Shown: positions 1 to 7,832 of the stretch, in pieces
Position numbering within the stretch: position 1 is the stretch's first letter
How the letters are laid out: each line of letters begins with the position of its first letter
Assembly (NCBI GenBank): GCA_035651155.1
Contig: DASRGG010000035.1
Span: forward strand, 39,918-103,917
Origin: CF-39 sp035651155
GTDB lineage: Bacteria > Chloroflexota > Limnocylindria > P2-11E
Reading direction: 5' to 3'
DNA: 64,000 nucleotides
The notes under the pieces: model-generated
Told to the model about the DNA's origin: nothing
Seen by the model: only the letters and a program-made list of their open reading frames with translations
The model's database searches: none
Program-made: the position numbers and the translations under genes

Positions 1-117
1 AGCGCGTCCGAAGTTCATCGCGACCATGAGATCGGTGCCGCCCGCGACGACCACGCTCTCCGTATCGCGCAAGTGCGCGAGCGCTTCATCGAGGCGGCGC
101 GCGACCACCACCGGCAC
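1..117 (-). CDS. Xanthine dehydrogenase FAD-binding subunit, N-terminal fragment (cut by window edge)
   Basis: Only the first ~39 residues are in the window; the gene continues past base 1. They contain AGGTDLMVAMNFGR, the FAD pyrophosphate-binding loop of the medium (FAD) subunit of molybdenum hydroxylases. The preceding segment RRLDEALAHL is also typical of this N-terminus. In the family this subunit passes electrons from the 2Fe-2S subunit to FAD during hypoxanthine/xanthine oxidation. The adjacent purine-degradation genes fit a xanthine dehydrogenase better than a CO dehydrogenase. The start is uncertain: a GTG at 115-117 is possible, but the original start may be the GTG at 1133-1135, now separated by a group II intron. 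Confidence 0.75.
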   Translation of the reverse strand, partial: MPVVVARRLDEALAHLRDTESVVVAGGTDLMVAMNFGRA

Positions 118-119
118 TG

Positions 120-1132
120 GTAGGTCAGAGGCCCGGTGCGACCCGAAGGACACCCGGTACCACTGACCCCCTTTCAAACCGGACGTGCGGTTTTCCCGCA
201 TCCGGCTTAGCGATGGCCTTCTCGTGCAGCATCGACGGCTGCGGGTAGCGGACCGTCCCGTGCAGGCGGTGCAGGCCTTGTCCCCAGAACCACTCGTCGG
301 TCCACTGAGCAGCGCGACCAGCACGCAAGTTCCGTCCCGCGCGCTTCACGAGGAAGCGGCGGAGGCGGTCGGTGGCGTAGTGGTCGATGCTCCGGAACTT
401 CGAAGCGGCGTTGCCGGTGCGGAAGTAGCTGCCCCAGCCTCGGAGCACGGGGTTGAGCCTCTCGATCAGGACGCGCACGTCCTTGGCCCCGTCCCAGCGC
501 CGGTCGGTGAGCTCGTGCACGCCCTGGCGCACTCGCCGCATGCTGCGGACCGAGGGCCAGCGCTGCAGGCGGCGGACGTTGTCGATGGGCGGGAGCCCAC
601 CGGGGTGATTGGGTCCGGCGGTCCGGACCATGCCCTTGCCCGCACCGGCCGCGCGAGCGCGACCAAAGTAGGGGCCCTTCCCTCCGGGCGCGTTGTGTTG
701 CACGCCCATCAGCGGTACTGCGACCCCCTCGGACCCCCGCTGCGCGCGGCTCGCTTTCGCCATCGGCTCATACGAGCGCGCTTGCCTTGACTCAGGCGGC
801 GCAGACGGGTCTCTCCTGTTCCCCACCGAACCCTGAGCACGTGCCGTTCCCTCTACCCCGGAGAGATCCGCAGCGGCATCGCCGGAGACCCGCATCGCGG
901 ACATGGCCTTCACCGTGACGTGCGCGGCTCGGCTCTCCCATTGTTCGTCTGACGAGGCGGCAGGATTCACGTGATGTTGCGGCCCGCGCTCGTGCTCCCT
1001 CCCAAGAGGCTCTTGACGCCCCGCTTTCATCAGCAGTCTCTCGATCGCCGACTGGGGCCTGCGAGCAGGGGCTCCGATACTTCCCTGCACGGGACTCTCA
1101 CCCGTTGGCTCGGTGGAACTTTCAGGACGCAC
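120..1132 (-). mobile_element. Group II intron, about 1.0 kb, shortened
   Basis: The 5' end reads GTGCG at 1132, matching the GUGYG consensus. A canonical domain V hairpin with a GAAA loop lies at 176-208. A domain VI-like stem (GGTCAG paired with CTGACC, 123-168) follows, and the 3' end near base 120 reads CTAC, fitting the AY rule. The internal frame encodes the maturase domain of an intron protein. Intact introns of this class are about 1.9-2.5 kb; this one is half that because most of the reverse-transcriptase coding region is missing. It lies between a leaderless -10 element and the xanthine dehydrogenase FAD gene. Borders are good to a few bases only. Confidence 0.88.
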
Positions 1133-1135
1133 CAC
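125..1135 (-). pseudogene. Group II intron-encoded protein with reverse-transcriptase domain deleted
   Basis: This 336-codon frame is open through the whole intron. Residues ~120-190 match the N-terminal leader often seen before group II intron RTs (SEGVAVPLMG, GGKGPYFGRA). At about residue 195 it jumps straight to the X/maturase region (SMRRVRQGVHELTDR, LNPVLRGWGSYFRTGN). Nothing between them resembles the ~300-residue polymerase with its YxDD catalytic motif, so it was apparently removed in frame. The C-terminal residues read through domain V, so the normal stop is also lost. It could still give a maturase-only polypeptide, but it cannot reverse transcribe. Confidence 0.85.
176..208 (-). 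other. Group II intron domain V hairpin
   Basis: On the minus strand the sequence folds as AGCCGGA...TCCGGTT with an inner GCGG/CCGC stem and a GAAA-type loop. This is the catalytic core shared by group II introns. The AGC catalytic triad is present at the 5' side of the stem, so the ribozyme core looks intact even though the encoded protein is not. Confidence 0.85.
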
Positions 1136-1141
1136 GCGCGG

Positions 1142-1147
1142 ACTCTA
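1142..1147 (-). promoter_or_regulatory. Leaderless -10 element of the intron-split xanthine dehydrogenase gene
   Basis: TAGAGT occupies exactly -12 to -7 relative to the GTG at 1133-1135, so the predicted transcript would begin at that GTG. The intron begins at the very next base. With the intron removed the GTG would be followed by CCA GTG CCG, in frame with the FAD-subunit coding sequence. Confidence 0.5.
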
Positions 1148-1244
1148 GCGCAGGGGCATGCGGAGCCCGCGGCGCGCGGCGCGTGCGCGCGCACCGGTAC
1201 CATGTCCTTTGCGTCGAGGGCGCTTCGCCGAGGGAGGGGAGCTC

Positions 1245-1466
1245 GTGCCCGAGGAGCGCGCGCTCATCCGATTCCGCTGCGTTGCGGAGGATCACCAGGA
1301 GCCGGGGTCGAGGTCGGACACGCTCACGATCCATCAGGGAAAGTGGGCGTTCTGCCCGCACGACATCCGCGCGAAGGCGCATCGCTGGGAGGACACCGGC
1401 GGCATCACGCTGACCGAGGTCCGGCGTCTCGCCGACCGCGCGCGGCCGAAGCAGCGCAAGCGCTAG
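1245..1466 (+). CDS. Small conserved-looking protein of unknown function (73 aa)
   Basis: I do not know its function. The GTG start has a strong Shine-Dalgarno (GGGAGGGGAG) just upstream. The core reads RFRCVAEDHQ...DTLTIHQGKWAFCP followed by HRWE. Two cysteines and several His/Trp residues suggest a compact small domain; I recall similar short proteins from related genomes but cannot verify this. It converges on the amidohydrolase gene, overlapping its 3' end by four bases. It is the only plus-strand gene between the intron and the purine operon. Confidence 0.55.
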   Translation: MPEERALIRFRCVAEDHQEPGSRSDTLTIHQGKWAFCPHDIRAKAHRWEDTGGITLTEVRRLADRARPKQRKR

Positions 1467-2785
1467 GCGAGCCGCGCGCGCTCGAGCAGCGCGCGCTGCG
1501 ACTCGACGGCCTTGGCGCGGATCTCGGCGGCATCGAGCGTCAGCGATCCACCGTCCCGCACGAGGACGGTCCCATCCACGATCACGTCTCGTACGCCGCG
1601 CGCCCCGCCGCCGAACAGGATGCGCGTCGCGGGATCGCCGCCCGGTCCGCCGAGGCGCGAGGGGTCGATGACGATGACGTCGGCCCGCTTCCCCGGCTCC
1701 AGGGTGCCGATCTCGGCGTCCAGACGCAGCGCCCTCGCTCCTTCGCGCGTCGCCATCACGAGCGCGTCTCCCGCCGAGAGCGTCAGCTGGCCGTGCAGCG
1801 TGCGCGCGAGAAGGGATGCGAGGCGCGCCTCCTCGAAGCCGTCGAGCCGGTTGTTGCACGCGGCGCCGTCGGCGCCGAGCCCCACCGCGATGCGCGCCCC
1901 GCGGAGGCGCGCCACGTCCGCGACGCCCGCGCCCAGCTTCAGGTTCGACGTCGGGCAATGCGTCACCGCGGTGCGCGTGTCGCGCAGGATCGCGAGCTCG
2001 GCGTCATCGACGTGGACGGCGTGCGCGGCGACGGTCCGATCCGACGCGATGCCGGTCTCCGCGAGGTACGCGATCGGCGCCCGGCCGGTCGCGCGCTCGA
2101 TCGCGGCGCGCTCGCCGGGGTCCTCGTTCGTGTGCGTGTGCACGAGGAGATCGTTCATCTTCGCCAGCGCCGCGACCGCCTCGAGCAGCTCGCGCGTGCA
2201 CGAGAGCGCGAAGCGCGGCGCGTACGCGTAGCGGATGCGTCCGTTCGCGGAGCGGTGCCAGCGCTTGTGCAGAGCCGCTCCGGCATCCAGTGACGCGCGC
2301 GTCGTCTCCAGCAGCTCCGGCGGCGCGCCCTCGCCCATGTCCATCATCGCCTGACCGAACGAGGCGCGGATGCCCGACCGCACGAGCTCTTCCGCGACCG
2401 CGTCGCCGTGCTTCGTCGTCCCCATGTCGAGGATCGTCGTCGTGCCGGAGGTCAGGAGCTCGAGCAGCCCGAGCCGCGTGCTGGCCCGCACCGAGCTCTC
2501 GTCGTGCGCGGCCTCGAGCGGCCAGACGCGCCGGCGGAGCCACTCGAGGAGCGTGAGGTCCTCGGCGAGGCCGCGGAAGAGCGTCTGCACCAGATGGACG
2601 TGCGTCTGCACGAGCCCCGGCATGACGTAATGGCCGGGGCGGTCGAGCACCTCGGCATCGGCGGGCGCGACGGCATCCCGCCCGAGCACGGAGATCCGCG
2701 AGCCGGACACGACGAGATCGCCCGGGACGGCGCGCGCGCCGTCGACCATCGGGAGCAGGATGGTGCCGCGGAGGACGAGGCTCAT
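1463..2785 (-). CDS. Amidohydrolase, guanine deaminase / MtaD-SsnA type
   Basis: The 440-residue protein has the metal-dependent hydrolase plan of the ATZ/TRZ family. It has an N-terminal beta-sandwich segment, PGLVQTHVHL (HxH metal ligands) near residue 60, HTHTNE near 215, a further His (AAHAVH), and GADGAACNN carrying the catalytic Asp. The C-terminus ends in the usual EPGKRADVIVID strand. Family members deaminate guanine, 8-oxoguanine, S-adenosylhomocysteine or melamine. Guanine or 8-oxoguanine deamination to feed xanthine dehydrogenase is the best inference from the neighbours. It is last in the minus-strand purine operon, 22 bases after the allantoate amidohydrolase gene. Confidence 0.75.
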   Translation of the reverse strand: MSLVLRGTILLPMVDGARAVPGDLVVSGSRISVLGRDAVAPADAEVLDRPGHYVMPGLVQTHVHLVQTLFRGLAEDLTLLEWLRRRVWPLEAAHDESSVRASTRLGLLELLTSGTTTILDMGTTKHGDAVAEELVRSGIRASFGQAMMDMGEGAPPELLETTRASLDAGAALHKRWHRSANGRIRYAYAPRFALSCTRELLEAVAALAKMNDLLVHTHTNEDPGERAAIERATGRAPIAYLAETGIASDRTVAAHAVHVDDAELAILRDTRTAVTHCPTSNLKLGAGVADVARLRGARIAVGLGADGAACNNRLDGFEEARLASLLARTLHGQLTLSAGDALVMATREGARALRLDAEIGTLEPGKRADVIVIDPSRLGGPGGDPATRILFGGGARGVRDVIVDGTVLVRDGGSLTLDAAEIRAKAVESQRALLERARLA

Positions 2786-2807
2786 GGACCGCTCCCCGCT
2801 CGACCGG

Positions 2808-4046
2808 TCAATACGCGAGCTCGTGCAGCGCCGTCGCCAGGACGCGCGTCCCGAGGACGACGTCCAGGGCGGCGGTCGCCTCGTCGCCGCGGTGGGATCG
2901 CCCGTCCATGCTCGGGACGAACAGCATCCCGGTGTGCGCGGCCGCGCTGAGGATCTGCGCGTCGTGCCCCGCGCCGCTCGTGATCTCGCGCGGCTCGACG
3001 CCCGCGGCGCGGCACGCGCGCCGGAGCACCTCGGCGGTGTGCTCGGCCAGCGTGACCGGCGCCCGATCGCGGAGCGTGCGGACCGCCACGGTGAGGTCGC
3101 GCTCGTGACCGATGACCTTGCAGACCTTCTCGATCTCGGCGACGAGCTCGAGGCGCGTCGCGTTGTCGCTGTGCCGAGCGTCCACCGTGAAGCGCGCGAG
3201 GCCGGGCACGACGTTCACCTGCGCGGGCTCGACGGTCATCGTGCCGACGGTCGCCACGGCCGGTGGTCCGAGCCGGCACGCGGCCTCGGCGATGGCGAGC
3301 GTCATCGCCGACGCCCCGAGCAGCGCGTCGCGCCGGCGTCCCATCGCGGCGGCCCCGGCGTGATCGGCCTCGCCGCGCACGGTCACCTCGAGATGGGTCG
3401 TGCCGGCGATCGTGCGCACGACCGCGACGTGCTCGCCGGCGTCGTCGAGGATCGGGCCCTGCTCGATGTGCAGCTCGACGAACGTGTCGAGATCCCGCCG
3501 GACGGCCTGCGCGACCTTTGCCGGATCGAGGCCGACGCCGCGCATCGCGTCCGCGAGCGTCACGCCGTCCGCGTCGCGCACGCGCGTGGCCTCGTCGGGC
3601 TCGATGCGGTCGGCGATCGCCCGGGCGCCCCAGAAGTTCGTGTTGAAGCGGCTGCCTTCCTCCTCGCAGATGGCCACGCATTCGAGGATCCGCGTGGGCC
3701 TGCCGTACCGTGCGACGACGCTGGCGACGGCTTCGATGCCCGCGACGACGCCGAGCGCGCCGTCCAGCGCGCCGCCGCCGCGGACCGTGTCGATGTGCGA
3801 CCCGGTCACGATGGCCCGGCCGCCGCGCGCGCCCTCGATGCGTCCCCACACGTTCCCGACCGCGTCGCGGCGCACGAGGAGGCCGGCGTCCTTGAGCCAG
3901 TCGGACACGAGCGCCGTCGCGGCGACCCACGCCGGCGTGTACAGCGCGCGGTAGATGCCGCCGCCGGCGAGCGCGCCGCGCTGGGCGAGCTCGTCGAGCC
4001 GCCGGAGCAGGCGGCGCTCGTCGATGGCGACGAGCTCGGTCGTCAT
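2808..4046 (-). CDS. allC: Allantoate amidohydrolase (M20 family Zn hydrolase)
   Basis: A 412-residue M20/ArgE-type metallo-amidohydrolase. Visible family marks are GSHIDTVRGGGALDGALGV (His and Asp metal ligands), CEEEGSRF (catalytic Glu and bridging ligand), ELHIEQGPIL, and SGAGHDAQ...FVPSMDGRSH near the C-terminus. These features are shared by allantoate amidohydrolases, N-carbamoyl-L-amino acid hydrolases and ureidoglycolate hydrolases. The four-base overlap with allantoinase makes allantoate the likely substrate, giving ureidoglycine/ureidoglycolate, ammonia and CO2. The ATG at 4046 was chosen because it overlaps the allantoinase stop; a GTG lies one codon upstream. Confidence 0.85.
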   Translation of the reverse strand: MTTELVAIDERRLLRRLDELAQRGALAGGGIYRALYTPAWVAATALVSDWLKDAGLLVRRDAVGNVWGRIEGARGGRAIVTGSHIDTVRGGGALDGALGVVAGIEAVASVVARYGRPTRILECVAICEEEGSRFNTNFWGARAIADRIEPDEATRVRDADGVTLADAMRGVGLDPAKVAQAVRRDLDTFVELHIEQGPILDDAGEHVAVVRTIAGTTHLEVTVRGEADHAGAAAMGRRRDALLGASAMTLAIAEAACRLGPPAVATVGTMTVEPAQVNVVPGLARFTVDARHSDNATRLELVAEIEKVCKVIGHERDLTVAVRTLRDRAPVTLAEHTAEVLRRACRAAGVEPREITSGAGHDAQILSAAAHTGMLFVPSMDGRSHRGDEATAALDVVLGTRVLATALHELAY

Positions 4047-5392
4047 CACACGAGGCTCCGGACGAACCAGCCATCGCCGGGCGCGCCGAGGACGGCGCCG
4101 TCCGCGTACACGGTGCGGCCGCGCACCAGCGTGCGCACGACGGCCCCGCGGAACGCGCGTCCGAGGTACGGAGACAGGCCGCTCCGCGTCTCGAGCTCGT
4201 CGGGTCCGAGCGTCCATTCGCGCTCGAGGTCGACGAGCACGAGGTCCGCATCGGCGCCGACCCGTATCTCGCCCTTGCGCGGCCAGAGGCCGAGACGCTT
4301 GGCCGGGCGCGTCGCGAGGAGCTGCGCGAGCGACGGCAGCGAGAGGCCGCGCTCGCGCACGCCACTGAGCATCACCGCAAGTGTGGACTGGATGCCCGAC
4401 ACGCCGCCCCAGGCCGAGGCGAAGCGGCCATCGCGCGGCTCCTTGAGCGACCGGGCGCAGGGCGAGTGGTCCGAGGCGACGTAGTCGACGCGATCCGCGA
4501 CGACCTCTTCCCAGAGACCGCCGCGCGCCCCGTGGCGGATCGGTGGAGCGCACTTCAGCACCGGACCCAGCCGGGCCACGTCGCCGGCGCCGAACGCGAG
4601 GTAGTGCGGGCAGGTCTCGGCGCTGATGTCGACGCCGTCGCGTCGCGCGCGCCGCACCGCCGCCAGGCCGTCGGCGCTGGACACGTGGACGACGTGCACG
4701 CGCGCTCCGGCCTCGCGCGCGGAGCGCGCGAGCCGCTCGATGGCGACGACCTCCGCCTCCACCGGGCGGGATGCGAGCCAGCCGTGCGCGTCGCCGCGGC
4801 CGCCGGCCGAACGCTCGGCGAGCGCGAGGGTGCGCTCGTCCTCGCAGTGCGCGGCCACGAGCTGGCCCGCCGCGGCTGCGGCGCGGAGCGCGGGCACGAG
4901 CTCGCCGTCGTCCAGATGCGGGAACTCGTCGACCCCGCTCGGGCAGAGGAACGCCTTCACGCCCACGACGCCGCGGCCGGCGAGCGCGCGCAGCGCGCTC
5001 TCGTCCGCGCGCACGAGCCCGCCCCAGAGCGCGTAATCCACGACCGCGGACGCGGCGGCGGCGGCGGCCTTCGCCTCGAACGCCGCCTCGTCGGTCGTCG
5101 GCGGAATCGAGTTGAGCGGCATGTCGGCGATCGTCGTGACGCCGCCGCGCGCCGCGCCGCGCGTGGCCGCGAGCCAGCCCTCCCAGTCGGCGCGGCCCGG
5201 CTCGTTCACGTGCACGTGCGCGTCGACGACGCCCGGGAGCACGACCTGCCCGCGCGCGTCGATCTCCTCGTCCGCGCCGCCCTCGCCCGGGTCCGCGATC
5301 CGGACGATCGACCCGGCGAGGACGAGCACGTCGGCCGCGCGCACCTCGTCCGCGAGCACGACGCGCCCGCCGCGGATGCCGAGGTCCGCCAC
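4046..5392 (-). CDS. allB: Allantoinase
   Basis: A 448-residue cyclic amidohydrolase with a GTG start. Key marks are the metal motif VVDAHVHVNEPGR near residue 55, GVKAFLCPSGVDEFP carrying the carboxylated lysine, AHCED, HVVHVSSADGL and ASDHSPC. The SGVDEFPHL segment after the carbamylated Lys is characteristic of allantoinases as against dihydroorotases. It opens the allantoin ring to allantoate, which the overlapping downstream gene product then cleaves. A separate dihydroorotase (17420-18625) serves pyrimidine synthesis, supporting a catabolic role here. Confidence 0.9.
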   Translation of the reverse strand: MADLGIRGGRVVLADEVRAADVLVLAGSIVRIADPGEGGADEEIDARGQVVLPGVVDAHVHVNEPGRADWEGWLAATRGAARGGVTTIADMPLNSIPPTTDEAAFEAKAAAAAASAVVDYALWGGLVRADESALRALAGRGVVGVKAFLCPSGVDEFPHLDDGELVPALRAAAAAGQLVAAHCEDERTLALAERSAGGRGDAHGWLASRPVEAEVVAIERLARSAREAGARVHVVHVSSADGLAAVRRARRDGVDISAETCPHYLAFGAGDVARLGPVLKCAPPIRHGARGGLWEEVVADRVDYVASDHSPCARSLKEPRDGRFASAWGGVSGIQSTLAVMLSGVRERGLSLPSLAQLLATRPAKRLGLWPRKGEIRVGADADLVLVDLEREWTLGPDELETRSGLSPYLGRAFRGAVVRTLVRGRTVYADGAVLGAPGDGWFVRSLV

Positions 5393-5395
5393 GTG

Positions 5396-5812
5396 TCAGG
5401 CGATCTCTTCGATCGCGAAGTCCAGCGCGCCCTCCCAGAGCGTGAGCCGCCCGACCTCCGCGAGATGCTCGTTCCCCTCGACCACCGTCGCGAAGTGATT
5501 GCCCGCGAGCTGCCCGACCTTGCTCGAGAACAGCGTCGCGCCGTACGGGAACAGGATCTCCATCTCCGAGATGCCACCGGGATAGACGAGGATCTGCCCC
5601 GGTGCCGGATGGCTGGTGTGGTTCTCGTACGCGACGCCGAGGCGGCGGTCGCCCATGGGCACCCAGGTCGACTCGCCGCTCCAGCGGCAATGGACGAGCC
5701 TGCTCCGGAACGGGAGCATGGCGCGGATCGCCGCGCATGTCTTCGGGGCGAGCTGCTCCTCCAGACGCGCGCCGAACGTGTACGTCCCGGCGGTGATGCG
5801 AAGCATCCTCAT
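5396..5812 (-). CDS. DUF3830 family protein (cyclophilin-like fold)
   Basis: This 138-residue protein fits DUF3830, a small cyclophilin-like family with no settled function. Marks are TCAAIRAMLPFRSRLVHCRW, then GRLxxGE-like beta strands, PAPGQILVYPGG and GNHFATVVEGNEHL. Such genes recur beside amidohydrolase and purine or hydantoin catabolic genes, which matches this setting. It is the first gene of the minus-strand purine operon, three bases before allB, and diverges from the HIU hydrolase gene. A role as accessory or isomerase-like protein in allantoin handling is only inference. The ATG at 5812 was chosen; another lies two codons downstream. Confidence 0.65.
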   Translation of the reverse strand: MRMLRITAGTYTFGARLEEQLAPKTCAAIRAMLPFRSRLVHCRWSGESTWVPMGDRRLGVAYENHTSHPAPGQILVYPGGISEMEILFPYGATLFSSKVGQLAGNHFATVVEGNEHLAEVGRLTLWEGALDFAIEEIA

Positions 5813-5819
5813 GGCGGGC

Positions 5820-5828
5820 GTACGATAC
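5820..5828. promoter_or_regulatory. Overlapping divergent -10 elements (DUF3830 operon / HIU hydrolase)
   Basis: The 23-base gap between the divergent starts contains GTACGATAC. On the plus strand TACGAT (5821-5826) would place the transcript start about three bases before the ATG at 5836. On the minus strand TATCGT (5827-5822) does the same for the ATG at 5812. The two promoters therefore share bases and probably exclude each other or respond to one factor. Confidence 0.5.
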
Positions 5829-5835
5829 GCCGCCG

Positions 5836-6144
5836 ATGACGAAGGCCTCGCTGTCGACGCACGTCCTCGACACCACGACCGGCAGGCCCGCCGCGGGCCT
5901 CCGCATCGAGCTCGAGCGCGATGGCGCTCCCGTGGCGAGCGGGGTGACCGACGCGGACGGACGCGTCCGCGAGCTCGCGCGCGATCTGGAGGCCGGCACG
6001 TACCGGATCCGCTTCGACACCGGAGCGTACGCGAGGGATGGGTTCTTCCGTCAGGTCGCGCTCGACGTCGATCTCGCCGAGGGCCACACCCACGTACCCC
6101 TCCTCCTCTCGCGCTACGGCGTCACCTCGTATCGCGGCAGCTGA
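5836..6144 (+). CDS. uraH: 5-hydroxyisourate hydrolase (transthyretin-like)
   Basis: A 102-residue transthyretin-related protein. The N-terminal LSTHVLDTTTGRPA carries the conserved active-site His, an Arg is present in the VRELARDL region, and the C-terminus ends in the diagnostic YRGS. It hydrolyses 5-hydroxyisourate, the product of urate oxidation, to OHCU. It is followed directly by the OHCU decarboxylase gene, so the two steps are co-transcribed. There is little room for a leader, in keeping with a nearly leaderless promoter. Confidence 0.95.
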   Translation: MTKASLSTHVLDTTTGRPAAGLRIELERDGAPVASGVTDADGRVRELARDLEAGTYRIRFDTGAYARDGFFRQVALDVDLAEGHTHVPLLLSRYGVTSYRGS

Positions 6145-6597
6145 ATGGACCCGCGCGAGCTCGTCGCCGCGTCCTTCGAGCGCGCGCCGGTCCTCGTCGA
6201 GCGGCTCGCCGCGGCCGTCTCCGAGGATGACGACGCCGACGCGGTCATGCGGAAGGCGCGGGCGATCGTGCGCGACCTCGACGAGCGCGAGCGCATCGCG
6301 ATCCTGGACGCGCATCCGCGCATCGGCGCGGCGCCGGGGACGCTCTCCGCCCTGTCGCGCGTCGAACAGGGCGACGCCGCGGACGAGCGCACGCTCCGCG
6401 AGCTCGCCGCGCTGAACGACGAGTACGAGCGGCGCTTCGGCTTCCGCTTCGTCGTCTTCGTGAACGGCCGGAGCAAGCGCGAGATCGTTCCCGTGCTGCG
6501 GGCGCGCCTGCGGCGGTCGCGCGACGAGGAGCTCGCGGCGGGCATCGACGAGTTCTTCGGCATCGCGCGCGATCGTCTCGTGCGGATCTCCTGCTGA
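6145..6597 (+). CDS. uraD: 2-oxo-4-hydroxy-4-carboxy-5-ureidoimidazoline decarboxylase
   Basis: A 150-residue all-helical OHCU decarboxylase. The marks are LDAHPRIGA with the catalytic His, EQGDAADERTLRELAALNDEY, and FGFRFVVFVNGRSK. It converts OHCU to S-(+)-allantoin, the substrate of the allantoinase encoded divergently nearby. The ATG follows the uraH stop codon with no spacer (TGAATG), suggesting translational coupling. It converges on the urate oxidase gene. Confidence 0.95.
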   Translation: MDPRELVAASFERAPVLVERLAAAVSEDDDADAVMRKARAIVRDLDERERIAILDAHPRIGAAPGTLSALSRVEQGDAADERTLRELAALNDEYERRFGFRFVVFVNGRSKREIVPVLRARLRRSRDEELAAGIDEFFGIARDRLVRISC

Positions 6598-6600
6598 CGG

Positions 6601-7797
6601 CTACGGGATCGGCGCGCCCGACCGCACCCAGCGCGCGAGGAGCTCGCGCTCGCTCTGGGTCATGCCGGTGGCGTTGTTCAGGGGCATGAGCTTGCTCACG
6701 ACGGCCATCTGATACATGCGCTGCGAGAGGGCCCGCATCTGCGCGGGCGTGTCGAACGTGACCCCCTGTGGCGGCGCGTCGAAGCCCGGGAAGCGGGGAG
6801 CGGCCGAGTGGCACACGACGCAGCGCGCCTGGACGACCGCCGCGACCCGCGGGAACTCGGCGGCGGTCAGGGATCCCGTCGCGATGGGTACCGGTGCCTG
6901 AGCGACGGCGACGAGGACGACGATCGCGAAGGCTCCGGCGACGAGTCCCCACCGGGTGCGCCCGTCGTGCCGCAGGTTGAGCGCGTGCTGCGCCATCGCG
7001 CCCACGGCCATGAGCGCGAGGAGCACGAGCCAGCGCTGATCGCTGCCATACGTGAACGGGAAGTGCTGGCTGATCATCGCGAAGACCGTCGGCAGGGTGA
7101 GGTAGTTGTTGTGCACCGATCGCTGCTTGCCGCGGATCCCCGGGGCGGGATCGGGCGGCCGCCCGGCGGCGGCCGCGGCGACCAGCGCGCGCTGGCCGGG
7201 GATGATGACGAAGAACACGTTGGCCGCCATCCACGTCCCCAGCATCGCGCCCACCTGGATGTACGACGCGCGGGCGCTGAAGAGCTGCGCCGAGGCCCAT
7301 GCGACGATCGCGACGAACACGCACAGGGCGACCGCAAGGACGCGCTGCCGCGACGCGAGGCGTCGCGCGAGCTGGTCGTACGCGATCCAGCCGAGCCCGA
7401 GGAGCGCGACGCTCGCGACGATCGCCTGCCATGCCTGGAGCGGCTGCACCGCGGGATCGATGAGGTACGTCGCGGGCTGCAGGTAGTAGAGGAGGACGAG
7501 CAGCGCGAATCCGGTGAGCCACGTGAGGTACGCCTCCCACTTGAACCAGGTGAGGCGCTCGGGCAGCGTGGCGGGAGCGGCTCTCAGCTTCTCGACGCGG
7601 TAGAAGCCGCCGCCGTGGATCTCCCAGGCCTCCCCGCCGACCTGGGAGCGGTCCTCACCGGCGGGCGGCCGGAGCGATCGATCGAGCGCGATGAAGTAGA
7701 AGGACGCGCCGACCCAGGCGATGGCCGCGACGATGTGCGCCCAGCGCACGAGAAGATGCAGCCAGTCTTCGAGGTAGGCCGCGAGGACCGGATCCAA
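6601..7797 (-). CDS. puuD: Membrane urate hydroxylase PuuD with C-terminal cytochrome c
   Basis: The 398-residue protein starts with a membrane helix containing HIVAAIAWVGASFYF. Several more helices follow (about eight in total), with conserved HNNYLTLP and ISQHFPF segments typical of PuuD. The last ~90 residues form a cytochrome c domain with CVVCH heme attachment and a distal Met (KLMPLNN). PuuD oxidises urate to 5-hydroxyisourate using the respiratory chain rather than oxygen-dependent UOX. Together with uraH, uraD, allB and allC this completes urate to ureidoglycine/ureidoglycolate. It is convergent to uraD with a three-base gap. Confidence 0.92.
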   Translation of the reverse strand: MDPVLAAYLEDWLHLLVRWAHIVAAIAWVGASFYFIALDRSLRPPAGEDRSQVGGEAWEIHGGGFYRVEKLRAAPATLPERLTWFKWEAYLTWLTGFALLVLLYYLQPATYLIDPAVQPLQAWQAIVASVALLGLGWIAYDQLARRLASRQRVLAVALCVFVAIVAWASAQLFSARASYIQVGAMLGTWMAANVFFVIIPGQRALVAAAAAGRPPDPAPGIRGKQRSVHNNYLTLPTVFAMISQHFPFTYGSDQRWLVLLALMAVGAMAQHALNLRHDGRTRWGLVAGAFAIVVLVAVAQAPVPIATGSLTAAEFPRVAAVVQARCVVCHSAAPRFPGFDAPPQGVTFDTPAQMRALSQRMYQMAVVSKLMPLNNATGMTQSERELLARWVRSGAPIP

Positions 7798-7832
7798 GGC
7801 GGCCTAGGGTAGGCCGGCGCGAGCCGCCGCGG

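Noticed and set aside
185..790. Plus-strand 201-codon open frame opposite the group II intron
   Set aside because: It is the antisense of the intron maturase region; no Shine-Dalgarno and no recognisable domain.
971..2293. Long plus-strand frame (440 codons) across the intron end and the amidohydrolase gene
   Set aside because: Arg/Ala-rich antisense shadow typical of GC-rich DNA; the minus-strand amidohydrolase has clear catalytic motifs.
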